NCBI GenBank assembly: GCA_963823895.1
Contig: CAWGNG010000012.1
Location: forward strand, 124,001 to 188,000
Source of the DNA: G963675935 sp963823895
GTDB taxonomy: Bacteria; Planctomycetota; Planctomycetia; Pirellulales; Thermoguttaceae
Length of the DNA stretch: 64,000 nt
Reading direction: 5' to 3'
Made by a program: the position numbers and the translations under genes. Below the pieces are notes generated by a model. That model worked only from the letters and a program-made list of their open reading frames with translations. It ran no database searches and was not told the origin of the DNA. Shown piece after piece: positions 46,158-54,273 of the stretch. Each line of letters begins with the position of its first letter. Within the stretch, counting starts at the first letter, position 1.

Positions 46158-47286
46158 CCGCGACGATCTGGGCGCGCCGAAGACCTGCATGTTCGGCGGT
46201 GTCACCCGCGCCCGCATCTCCAGCCAGTGCATCAAACGGAGCATTCGGCGAAGCGCCGATTTTCACAACGCGATGGAGAAGGATGGTGGTATCCGCACGC
46301 GAAGCCTAGTTCGGGAGTTGGCGAGAAGGGCGGCGGAAAACGGCGATCCCGCGCGAGAACCGTCGCGCTCGTGCAAAAGGTCTTCGAAGATTCCGGCGTT
46401 GAAGTTAAGGCGACCAAGGGCGATTCGACGAGCACCAACATCCTGCTCTTTGTACCAAACTCTGCCGTGGACGCGATGGCCGCTGCGGTCAAGTTGGAGG
46501 CCGAGAAGGAGAAACCAAGCGCGGACAATCTGGCGCAGGCGCTTGCTCCGCACCTGGTGAAAGCCGGCACGCCTGACATCGCGCTTTCCGGTCGGATGAC
46601 CGAGTTTGATGCGAAGGGAGCGTTCGAGAAGCTTGACTTTGGAGTGGAGGCCGCTCTGTCGGCATCGCACGCGATCTCAACACATGAGGCGATCAATGAA
46701 GTGGACTATTGGACGGCAGCGGACGACTTGCCTTCCGGAGCGGCGGCCGCAATGGTCGAGGAGGGGCAGTTTGCCTCGGCTTGCTTTTACAAGTATTTCT
46801 GCATCGACTGGAATCAGTTGCTAAAGAACCTGGGTGCGGATGAGAAGTTGGCGAAGCTGACAGCTCGCCAATTTCTGTACGCGGCGGCGCAAAACACACC
46901 GTCGGGCAAACAACACGCGTCTGCTGCGTTCAACCTCCCCGAAGGAATTCTCGTCGAACTGAAGCGTGAGCGACTTATTCCCACAAGCTACGCGAATGCA
47001 TTCGCCGATCCGGTGCCGTTAAGAAGTCAGCGCGGCCTGATCGGCGAGAGCGTTGCGCGCCTTGGCCAGTATGTACATGAGAACGGTGGTCGGCTTCGGG
47101 ATTCCGGCGGAGCGATTCTGGTTTTCGCCGGCGGGTCGATATCCGCTGACGTGGAGGGACCGCGGCGCAGACGAGAGCGAGAAAGAAAAGTCCGTGGTCG
47201 ATAACAATCACGTTTTCCTGTCGCTTGATACCGTCGTGAATGCGGTATTGGACAAAGTGACGGCAGGCAACGGCAGGAAGACTTGA
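46108..47286 (+). pseudogene. cas7e: Cascade backbone Cas7e (CasC/Cse4), with two compensating frameshifts
   Basis: The beginning MLIEIHMIQNHSPSNLNRDD, then LGAPKTCMFGGVTRARISSQ is unmistakable Cas7e and follows AGGAG. The frame changes near 46350: sense moves to the next frame with TVALVQKVFEDSGVEV, then SGRMTEFDAKGAFEKLDFGV and ALSASHAISTHEAINEVDYW. It changes back near 47085 to GFGIPAERFWFSPAGRYPLT and ends LDTVVNAVLDKVTAGNGRKT. With both corrected the protein is about 392 residues, normal for the family. The shifts cancel, which fits paired indels. As written no Cas7 could be made; as a sequencing artefact it would be intact. Confidence 0.88.
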
Positions 47287-47288
47287 AC

Positions 47289-48462
47289 ATGCGCACCAGC
47301 GATAATGAGACCGCGAACACGCTCTTTCTTCGTCTTGAAGGCCCGCTCCAGGCATGGGGCGATGCGTCGAAGTTCGTAATTCGCCGTTGCATGGACGCGC
47401 CGACTAAGTCCGGCGTGTTGGGGCTGATATGCTGCGCGATGGGGCTGCCGCGGCAGGCGGCGCGCGAAAAGCTGCGCGAGTTGAACAACCTCCTGATGGG
47501 CGTGCGCATCGACCAGCCCGGCACGCGCTGGTGGGACTATCACACCGTCGGGGCACGGATCGGCAATCTCAACGCCAAGGGCGAGGTCAAGAAGACGGCC
47601 GGCACTGGCGAATACGAAACCCTCATCACCCGGCGCGAGTATCTGGCCGACGCGAGTTTTCTCGTGGCGCTGCAAGGCGACGCCGTGTTGATCGCGGAGG
47701 TCGCCACCGCTCTGGCCGCGCCGAAGTGGCCTATCTTCCTGGGCCGCAAATCGTGCCCGCCAAGCATGCCCGTGCTCGTGACGCTCGACGACGGCTCGTT
47801 CGAGCCGCTGTTGAAGGACCGCGCGGGCCTTGAGGCGGCGCTCACGTCGCTGCCGTGGCGGCCGCGATACGAGTATGATGCGCCCCGCGGCACGTCGATC
47901 GACTTGCCGTGCCTGGTCGAATGGCGGAAGAGCAGTGAGACCGATGCCGCGCCGGTCGACGCCGAGGTCTGGTACGACGCGCCGTTTTCGTTCGATCCGC
48001 CCGTACACCACGCGCGCCTAGTTATGCGCGGTCAGGTGGCAGTTGGGGTCGGCGCTGCGCTCCAAAGGCGCACTCCGCCACCGCCACGGCCGCGTGCCGA
48101 CTACAAGAACAAGGAGTACCAGGCTGCGCAAGAAGCGGCTGGAAGCCGACGAAGGGCTTTGCGTCTTCTGCAAGTCGCCGGCCACCACGGTGCAACACGT
48201 CACCTACCGCCGGGCCGGCGGGGACGAAGCGCCCGAGGATCTGCGTTCCCTCTGTCGGCTGTGCCACGATGCGGTGACGATGATCGAGTACGGTCTTGGC
48301 ATGGGCCTGGACCGGATCAATCCGTGCGATCCGCGGTGGCGGGACGACATTCTGCGCACTCGCGGGCAAATCGTGCGTTTCCGCAGCGAAGAAACCCGCC
48401 GCCGCGCCCTGCGCGAGGCCCCCGAGAAAGTTCGCCGCGAGGTTTTGGAGGAGGACGACTAA
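47289..48462 (+). CDS. cas5-HNH: Cas5e with C-terminal HNH nuclease domain (Cas5-HNH), one frameshift at the junction
   Basis: ATG 47289 (MRTSDNETANTLFLRLEGPL) begins three bases after the cas7 stop, with AGGAAG upstream. Residues 1-245 are Cas5e: LFLRLEGPLQAWGDASKFVI, CMDAPTKSGVLGLICCAMGL, VKKTAGTGEYETLITRREYL, and the end DAPFSFDPPVHHARLVMRGQ. A linker rich in Pro/Arg/Lys (PPPPRPRADYKNKEYQ) leads to position about 48120, where sense moves to the next frame with LRKKRLEADEGLCVFCKSPA, then TTVQHVTYRRAGGDEAPEDL, RSLCRLCHDAVTM, an HNH domain with two CxxC zinc knuckles, ending LREAPEKVRREVLEEDD. One base joins both into about 390 residues. Cas5-HNH Cascades are reported as Cas3-independent nucleases; that function is inferred here. 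Confidence 0.88.
48121..48462 (+). other. HNH nuclease domain portion of Cas5-HNH (second frame)
   Basis: About 113 codons in frame 1, with no start codon of its own near a ribosome site and no gap to cas5, which supports an origin as the cas5 extension. Key residues are Cys pair C-x2-C (CVFC), the His of VQHVTY, the acidic ED pair of PEDLRSLC and the final C-x2-CH (CRLCHDAV). The tail is highly charged. It stops three bases before cas6e. Confidence 0.85.
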
Positions 48463-48465
48463 GTC

Positions 48466-49362
48466 ATGCATCACTCTCACCTGCTGATCAACGTCGGCGA
48501 CAACCCCGACCGCCCGGATTGGAACATCACACGCCGATGGCTGCGCAACCTGTACCGCGTGCATCAGCGATTGTGCATGGCGTTTCCGTCCAAGACTCCC
48601 GCGTCGTCGGCAGACCGCGTCGCCGCGTTCTGCACGCCGTTTGACGGCGCGCGCGTCAATCACCTCTGCGAACTGCCGGGTGAGCCGGATACCGCCGAAG
48701 TGCACCATGTCCGCGGCGGCACTGCTGGATTTCTCTATCGCATCGACTATCCCGTCGATCAAAAGCGCGGCGTCCGCCGACCGATCATCATTGTGCAATC
48801 GGCCAATAAACCAGATTGGCCAAATGCCTTTGGCTTGGATGAGCGTGCCACGGATGAACGGGGAAGGCCAATCGGCAATGCCGGCTTTCTCTTGGCCGCG
48901 CCGCCACAGACCAAGGAGGTCTCGATCGATTGCGAGAGCAACACATTGGCGCTTGTATGCGCCGATCGCCCGGCCCAGAAGTGCGAAATCAAGCCGGGCG
49001 ACCTAGTGCGTTTTCGCCTTCGGGTGAATCCCACGCGCAAGATTGAGGACGGCTCGCCCAACGGCAAACGCAAGCGAATTCGTCCCGAATTGGGGGACCA
49101 TGCCGACTGGTTAGCGGGCAAGCTTGCCGGCGCGGCTGCATCTCCAATATGTATCGAAACGTTCGTTCCCGGTTGGGCCTACGGCTGGCGCTCCAAGTAC
49201 GAACCGCAACCAAGTCAACGGATGCAATGGTGGTCGGTGTTGTTCGAAGGGGTGTTTCGACTCGGGGACGTGCGCGAACTGAAAAGTCTGCTTGAATCGG
49301 GCATCGGCCCCGCCAAGGCGTTCGGCTTCGGATTGCTCAGCGTGGCGAGGGTCAAGCCATGA
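48466..49362 (+). CDS. cas6e: CRISPR RNA endoribonuclease Cas6e (CasE)
   Basis: This 298-residue protein starts MHHSHLLINVGDNPDRPDWN. Cas6e traits are WLRNLYRVHQRLCMAFPSKT (with the early His/Arg-rich helix where the catalytic His is expected), FLYRIDYPV, and the C-terminal Gly-rich loop LLESGIGPAKAFGFGLLSVA. It cuts pre-crRNA at the base of the repeat hairpin, here leaving a GUGAACCG 5' handle. It begins 3 bases after the HNH stop and overlaps cas1 by four bases. Confidence 0.92.
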   Translation: MHHSHLLINVGDNPDRPDWNITRRWLRNLYRVHQRLCMAFPSKTPASSADRVAAFCTPFDGARVNHLCELPGEPDTAEVHHVRGGTAGFLYRIDYPVDQKRGVRRPIIIVQSANKPDWPNAFGLDERATDERGRPIGNAGFLLAAPPQTKEVSIDCESNTLALVCADRPAQKCEIKPGDLVRFRLRVNPTRKIEDGSPNGKRKRIRPELGDHADWLAGKLAGAAASPICIETFVPGWAYGWRSKYEPQPSQRMQWWSVLFEGVFRLGDVRELKSLLESGIGPAKAFGFGLLSVARVKP

Positions 49363-50315
49363 AAGACCTCCAAGAACTCACCCGTTTCGAGGACCGCTGC
49401 ACCTACCTGTATCTCGAAAAGGGACACATCGAGCAACATCAAACCTCGGTTGCCTACGTCACAGAGAAGGAGACGGTGCCCATTCCCGCGGCCGGCCTGG
49501 CGCTATTGATGCTCGGGCCGGGCACGACCATCACGCACGCCGCCATGCACAATCTGGCCGACTGCAACTGCCTGGTGGCCTGGTGCGGCGACGAGGGGAC
49601 GCGATTCTACAGTTTCGGCCGCGGCGGCACCTATCGCGCCGGAAAACTGCTGCGGCAGGCCGAGTTGTACTGTAGCCCGCGGACCCGCGCCCAGGTCGTC
49701 CGGCGGATGTACGAGAAGCGGTTTGGGCAGCCGTTGGAGCCGGGACTGACCTTGGAGCAAGTCCGCGGACGCGAGGGCTATCGCGTTCGCAACGCCTACC
49801 GCCAGGCGGCCGAGAAATTCGGCTTGAAATGGGAAGGCCGCAACTACGACCCCAACGATTGGGACAAGGCCGACCCGTTGAATCGGGCGCTCTCGGCGGC
49901 CAACGCCTGTCTGCACGGAATCGTGCATGCGGCAATCCTAACCGCGGGCTACTCGCCGGCGATCGGTTTCATTCATACCGGCAAGGCGCTCTCCTTTGTT
50001 TATGACATTGCTGATCTGTACAAGGTCGAATTGATCGTGCCCATGGTTTTCGAGGCCGTAGCCCAGAGCGAGCACAGCGTGGAGCAGCGGGCGCGGATGG
50101 GTAGCCGCGATCTGTTCCGGGATACGCGGCTGCTGGAGCGAATCTTGCCTGATATCGAGGAGGTCTTACATGGTTGTGCTGATTCTGGAACGGGTGCCGC
50201 GGGGTCTGCGGGGCGATCTGAGCCGGTGGATGATCGAGCCGAAGGCCGGGATCTTCCTCGGCCGTATGACAGCCCGCCTCCGAGACAAGCTTTGGGAGAA
50301 GGCGGTCGCTGGTAG
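49359..50315 (+). CDS. cas1: Integrase Cas1 (type I-E)
   Basis: This 318-residue protein starts MKDLQELTRFEDRCTYLYLE. The all-helical catalytic domain has NRALSAANACLHGIVHAAIL, GFIHTGKALSFVYDIADLYK (the metal-binding His and Asp residues) and a C-terminal ERILPDIEEVLHG. The last 48 residues (Pro/Gly/Arg-rich) are read from DNA that also encodes cas2 in another frame, a 146-base overlap. I-E Cas1 proteins do end in a flexible tail, so this may be real, or the natural stop near 50170 may be lost to an indel. Confidence 0.92.
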   Translation: MKDLQELTRFEDRCTYLYLEKGHIEQHQTSVAYVTEKETVPIPAAGLALLMLGPGTTITHAAMHNLADCNCLVAWCGDEGTRFYSFGRGGTYRAGKLLRQAELYCSPRTRAQVVRRMYEKRFGQPLEPGLTLEQVRGREGYRVRNAYRQAAEKFGLKWEGRNYDPNDWDKADPLNRALSAANACLHGIVHAAILTAGYSPAIGFIHTGKALSFVYDIADLYKVELIVPMVFEAVAQSEHSVEQRARMGSRDLFRDTRLLERILPDIEEVLHGCADSGTGAAGSAGRSEPVDDRAEGRDLPRPYDSPPPRQALGEGGRW

Positions 50316-50445
50316 TGGCGGCGGGAGTTGCCTCCAGGCGTGGAGCTCGCCCGGCGAGCAAGGCTTCACGGTCCGGACGCATGGCGACACCTCCCGAACG
50401 ATTATCGCCTTTGAGGGGCTACACCTCGTGGCAATCCCACGGTAG
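50170..50445 (+). CDS. cas2: Cas2 (type I-E)
   Basis: This 91-residue protein starts MVVLILERVPRGLRGDLSRW and continues MIEPKAGIFLGRMTARLRDK, the CT1978-type Cas2 pattern with the beta-alpha-beta fold and the LRG/LSRW features of E. coli Cas2. With Cas1 it forms the spacer-integration complex. Its stop (TAG 50443-50445) is only 16 bases before the first CRISPR repeat, which leaves no room for a normal leader on this side. Confidence 0.92.
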   Translation: MVVLILERVPRGLRGDLSRWMIEPKAGIFLGRMTARLRDKLWEKAVAGSGGGSCLQAWSSPGEQGFTVRTHGDTSRTIIAFEGLHLVAIPR

Positions 50446-50461
50446 AACACAAGATGTTGGC

Positions 50462-51225
50462 GTCTTCCCCATGCACATGGGGGTGAACCGTCACCGATGG
50501 TGCCGTTGAGGACAAGGCTTTCGTCTTCCCCATGCACATGGGGGTGAACCGCTCGGCAAAGACGTGCGTGCTGCGTCGCGTGTACGTCTTCCCCATGCAC
50601 ATGGGGGTGAACCGCGTCCGTGGGACGTAGAGATTGATCTGGTTACGTCTTCCCCATGCACATGGGGGTGAACCGCATATCGAAATCCTCCAAGCGCAAA
50701 CAAAAACGTCTTCCCCATGCACATGGGGGTGAACCGCGGGCCTCAGCGGATACGTGGCCGCGCCCCACGTCTTCCCCATGCACATGGGGGTGAACCGTGC
50801 AGATGGTGGTCGCAACCGGAGCGGCCGCGGTCTTCCCCATGCACATGGGGGTGAACCGAGTCAGAGAAGTCTCTGGAGGCTCTCGGTAACGTCTTCCCCA
50901 TGCACATGGGGGTGAACCGCATATATTGGCATGCGGCAAACACCAGCCGGCGTCTTCCCCATGCACATGGGGGTGAACCGCAGTGCAATCGCAGCCCGTC
51001 GCGGAACCGATGCGTCTTCCCCATGCACATGGGGGTGAACCGAACAGTCGCATCACCGAGGATTTTGTTGCCACGTCTTCCCCATGCACATGGGGGTGAA
51101 CCGCAGCGATTTCTGGGTCGGCTCGCTGCGGCCGAGTCTTCCCCATGCACATGGGGGTGAACCGGGCGAACGGATCGCCAATCGCCAACCGTCAACGTCT
51201 TCCCCATGCACATGGGGGTGAACCG
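50462..51225 (+). CRISPR. Type I-E CRISPR array: 13 repeats, 12 spacers
   Basis: All 13 repeats of 29 bases look identical, beginning GTCTTCCCCATG and ending GGGGGTGAACCG, with a 7-bp stem CCCCATG/CATGGGG. They start at 50462, 50523, 50586, 50647, 50708, 50769, 50830, 50891, 50952, 51014, 51075, 51136 and 51197. Spacers are 32 bases, except the second (34) and ninth (33). The ending GAACCG shows that the crRNA strand is the plus strand, as in E. coli I-E repeats, so the leader should be at the left; only 16 bases separate the first repeat from cas2. No repeat is degenerate at either end. Spacers all differ from one another. Confidence 0.98.
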
Positions 51226-51377
51226 TTGGGGCCGAGCGTTTCCAGTAAGCGCAGGGATGGACCGTTGTATGGACCGTGCTACCGGCGTAGCCGTCACCAA
51301 CGTCAACCTGTTGTTGCAGAAAACTCAGATCGCTGCCCAGTGTCTCATGGACACGCCTCGGGCTGGAGGACAGCGGC

Positions 51378-52293
51378 TCAATTCCTGGCGCACTCCAGCG
51401 CAAACCACTCGCGCCACTGCTCGGCCGTCCAGGCGGCTTTCTCGTCGATGATGGGTTTGGCGTTGGGACGCTTGCGGCGTTTCTCCACGGTGAACCGCGA
51501 GGGCTCGGGGATCGAGTGGGCCACGTCGCAGTAAGGTGGGGGCAGCTTGCCGGCGTGCTTCATGCGGTGAAACCAGCGTGTCGCCCGCCAGTAGTGCTCG
51601 AACGGGCTCCCCTTGCCGTTGCCGTCCCCGTTGCCATCCTTGTGCTGCACCTGGCCCCACAACAGCCCGCGGTGATCTTTGATGCCGCGCCCCCAGAAGT
51701 CGGCCACGACGAGTACCACGTCCTCGCCTTTGCCCAGCCGCTCGGCAATCTCAGCAATGTAAGCCAACTGCTGCATGTCCCACTCGCTCCGCTTGCCCAC
51801 CTTGCGTGTGCCGAAGCCGGCGCGGTTGCAGGCCAGCCCTTGCTGCCGGCGCCGCTGAAAGCGCCTCGGCGGTGCGCTCGCCGATCATGTCGGCCTCAAA
51901 TTGGGCCAGTCCGGCGAAGAAGATCACCACCAACCGCCCCACGGTGCTGTCCATGTCGATGTTCTGGCCGCCAAGGAATTGGATCACAATCACGCGCACG
52001 CCCCGCTTTGAGAATTGTTCCAGCGTGTCGAGGATGTCTCTGGCAGTTCGGCCTAGCCTGTCCAACTTCGTCACCACAACCACGTCGCTGGGTTGGGCGT
52101 GAAGGAGGAGCCAACGGCCTTGAGGCCGATGCCGAAAGTCCGTGGTCCGGCCGGAAGTGCCCAGCGGCTCGTCGAGGATCGTCGGCTCGGGCAGTTGCAC
52201 GGCGGCGCAGTGCTTGCGGATCATCTCCGCCTGGACTTCGGGCGATGCCTGCTGTTTCCGTGTGCTGGCGCGGGTAATTCCGTAGACTATCAT
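51378..52293 (-). pseudogene. Serine recombinase (resolvase type) with unusual C-terminal domain, frameshifted
   Basis: From minus-strand ATG 52293, MIVYGITRASTRKQQASPEV carries the catalytic Ser (RAST). VVVTKLDRLGRTARDILDTL and LAQFEADMIGERTAEALSAA are the canonical resolvase-domain segments. Near 51850 the frame breaks; the next frame continues with a hinge (RKVGKRSEWDMQQLAYIAEI), then AERLGKGEDVVLVVADFWGR. An aromatic C-terminal part follows (FEHYWRATRWFHRMKHAGKL) to 51378. In typical resolvases a short HTH follows the hinge; this roughly 120-residue end is different and unidentified. It sits 150 bases beyond the CRISPR array. Confidence 0.75.
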
Positions 52294-52711
52294 GGCGTAG
52301 TGTCTCCTGTGTTTGGGGGTGGGGATCGGGTGTCTGCGCATGAAACGGCCGTGCGCGGGCAGCCTGCGACCGGGTAGGAGTCCAGTCAGCAGGCGATCGG
52401 CGTACCCCTACGCCCAGCCCGCACACGGCACGGCCTAATCTCTCGCTAACAGAAACGGTGTCCTCGTATCGCCTTGGGCAATTGTCGAGAATTCGATAGC
52501 CAGTCGGGCTTGTTTTCCCGTCTTCCCGTTCCGCCCATAAATTTGGGCTTGGGGGGGTTGATTCCCCATTTTGATTTGCTAGATTGCAGCTATCGCTTGT
52601 CGGCAGGGAAGAGGCACCGGCCGGAGCGACAGCAGCCCGTTATTCAATGCGGGCATCTTCTCTTCGGCAGTTCATCGCTGCATTGGTCTATCTTCCAAGG
52701 GAGGTGCTCCT
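52294..52711. other. Intergenic: divergent promoters
   Basis: This lies between the recombinase gene (minus) and the GloVer/PEP-CTERM gene (plus). The plus-strand gene has GGGAGGTGCTCCT just before its ATG. A run GGGGGG and an AT-rich patch occur around 52540-52580. No coding sequence is convincing. Confidence 0.45.
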
Positions 52712-54049
52712 ATGCGCCGTGGCTTTAGGATTATTTGGGGGGTCATGTGTTTGGCGCCTCTTGGCACGGCATCCATCTCAGCGGCCGCTGAGGGCGTAGC
52801 ATTATTCGTCCTGGCAGTGGGATTCGTGCTTGTGCCGTTGTCTGTCTGCGAAGCTGACGCCTCGTCCCCGATCACCGTCATCAGCACTGCCCCCACTGAG
52901 CCAAATGGTTCCCTTACGTTAATTGGCTCTTCGTTGTACGGCACGGATCTTTATGGCGGAGGCAGCGGTGGAGGAAGCATCTTCACAGTCAATACGAACG
53001 GCACTGACTTTGAAGATCTGTATTCGTTTAGCCGTAGCAGCGGTGGTGACACACCATGCAGCGGGTTAACCCTAACCGGGTCAGCGTTTTATGGGGCAAC
53101 CTGGAACGGCGGCTCAGGCACCGGGCCAGGGACTGCCTTTGGTACTATTTTCCGGGTGGGCACCGATGGCAGCGGTTTCACCGTCCTACATAGCTTCTAT
53201 GACGTTGCCGGTGACGTCAGCGGTGGAATAATGCCGGCTGGCAGTCCCGTCGTCAGTGGCACGACGCTGTACGATGTGTGTAATATGGGCGGCGCAGCAG
53301 GTTATGGAATGGTTTTCAAGATGGGAATCGATGGCTCCGGTTTCACGAATTTGCACAGTTTCGCCGGCGGTGCCGACGGGGCTTTTCCGTTCTCTATGAA
53401 CACCCTTTCACTTAGTGGCTCAGCTTTGTATGGAACGACCAACACGGCAGACTGGGGGCCCAACTCAAGCGACAATGGCCTGTATTATGGGACGATCTTC
53501 AAAGTCGGCACAAGCGGGTCAGGATATCAGGTTCTGCACACTTTCGCCGGTGGTGTCAGCGATGGGGCGAATCCGACCGGGGGCTTAGTTCTCAGCGGCT
53601 CAACTCTATACGGTGTGGCTTCAGGCGGTGGGAGTAACAATGACGGCGTACTCTTCCGAGTTAATGTTGATGGCACCGGATTTGGGCTCTTGCACAGCTT
53701 CGCTGGTGCTGACGGTCAAAATCCCTTCGGTGCTCTTACGCTCGTTGGCTCGTCTCTGTATGGCAGCACCACAAACGGGGGTGCATATAACGACGGCACG
53801 ATCTTCAAAATCGGCACGGACGGTACAGGGTTCCAGATGCTGGCGTCTTTCGACGGCACAGATGGGGAGTTTCCGGAGGGCGGGCTGGTTTTCAACAACT
53901 CGACGCTCTACGGAGCGGCGCAGCAGGGAGGCCCCGGAATTGGAACTTTGTTCGCAATAACGGTCCCCGAACCCTCCACCTTTATCCTCTTCTCCATCGG
54001 CACCATCACCGCCATCGCCTACGCCTGGCGACGGCGAATGGCATCGTAA
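52712..54049 (+). CDS. GloVer-repeat PEP-CTERM exported protein
   Basis: This 445-residue protein starts MRRGFRIIWGVMCLAPLGTA with a signal peptide. From about residue 70, eight or so units repeat a pattern such as GGTIFKVGTDGSGFxxLHSF, then GGLVLSGSTLYGVASGGGSN, the choice-of-anchor GloVer repeat, which should form a beta-propeller-like surface domain. The end VPEPSTFILFSIGTITAIAY, then AWRRRMAS is a PEP-CTERM sorting signal. Export and exosortase processing are expected. The ligand is unknown. AGGGAGGTG sits upstream of the ATG. Confidence 0.9.
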   Translation: MRRGFRIIWGVMCLAPLGTASISAAAEGVALFVLAVGFVLVPLSVCEADASSPITVISTAPTEPNGSLTLIGSSLYGTDLYGGGSGGGSIFTVNTNGTDFEDLYSFSRSSGGDTPCSGLTLTGSAFYGATWNGGSGTGPGTAFGTIFRVGTDGSGFTVLHSFYDVAGDVSGGIMPAGSPVVSGTTLYDVCNMGGAAGYGMVFKMGIDGSGFTNLHSFAGGADGAFPFSMNTLSLSGSALYGTTNTADWGPNSSDNGLYYGTIFKVGTSGSGYQVLHTFAGGVSDGANPTGGLVLSGSTLYGVASGGGSNNDGVLFRVNVDGTGFGLLHSFAGADGQNPFGALTLVGSSLYGSTTNGGAYNDGTIFKIGTDGTGFQMLASFDGTDGEFPEGGLVFNNSTLYGAAQQGGPGIGTLFAITVPEPSTFILFSIGTITAIAYAWRRRMAS

Positions 54050-54084
54050 GGCACAGCACGAGAAAACGAGACACAACGTGCCGG

Positions 54085-54273
54085 TCATCCCGTCGGCGCG
54101 TGTTTGGCAGCCTCGCCATCCGTCTGGAACAGGTCCATCTGCCCCGACTGGCAATCGATGCCGGAGAGCAGCACTGTCTGCCGGCGTTGCTCGGCCGGCT
54201 CTCCGCTCCACGGCTTGTGGGGCGGCGGCGGATTGGCGAGGGTGAACTCATCGGAATTGCCATTCGCGTTCAT
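54085..54273 (-). CDS. Small protein of unknown function, coupled to the AAA ATPase
   Basis: This 62-residue protein starts MNANGNSDEFTLANPPPPHK and ends DLFQTDGEAAKHAPTG. Its ATG overlaps the stop of the ATPase gene by four bases, which is the main support. It is short and polar, with no membrane segment. The QSGQMDLFQTD ending slightly resembles a peptide that binds a sliding clamp (QxxxDLF), which would fit a clamp-loader neighbour, but this is only a suggestion. Confidence 0.5.
   Translation of the reverse strand: MNANGNSDEFTLANPPPPHKPWSGEPAEQRRQTVLLSGIDCQSGQMDLFQTDGEAAKHAPTG

Noticed and set aside
48043..48120. Treating the HNH gene as an independent gene starting at ATG/GTG near 48043
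   Set aside because: The frame upstream of about 48120 overlaps conserved Cas5 linker coding sequence and reads as low-complexity Arg/Thr; there is no ribosome site, so an extension of cas5 is more likely.
48090..48130. Programmed ribosomal frameshifting to make Cas5-HNH
   Set aside because: There is no slippery heptamer or clear downstream structure, and many other genes in the window have similar one-base breaks.
47283..48644. The long cas5 frame running to 48644
   Set aside because: Beyond about 48120 it overlaps the HNH frame and the start of cas6e and becomes Arg/Pro-rich without homology; it is open only because of high GC.
50402..51306. Several open frames of 100-190 codons across the CRISPR array with repeated HPHVHGED or CMGKT-like peptides
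   Set aside because: They arise from the 29-base repeats with about 32-base spacers and are not proteins.
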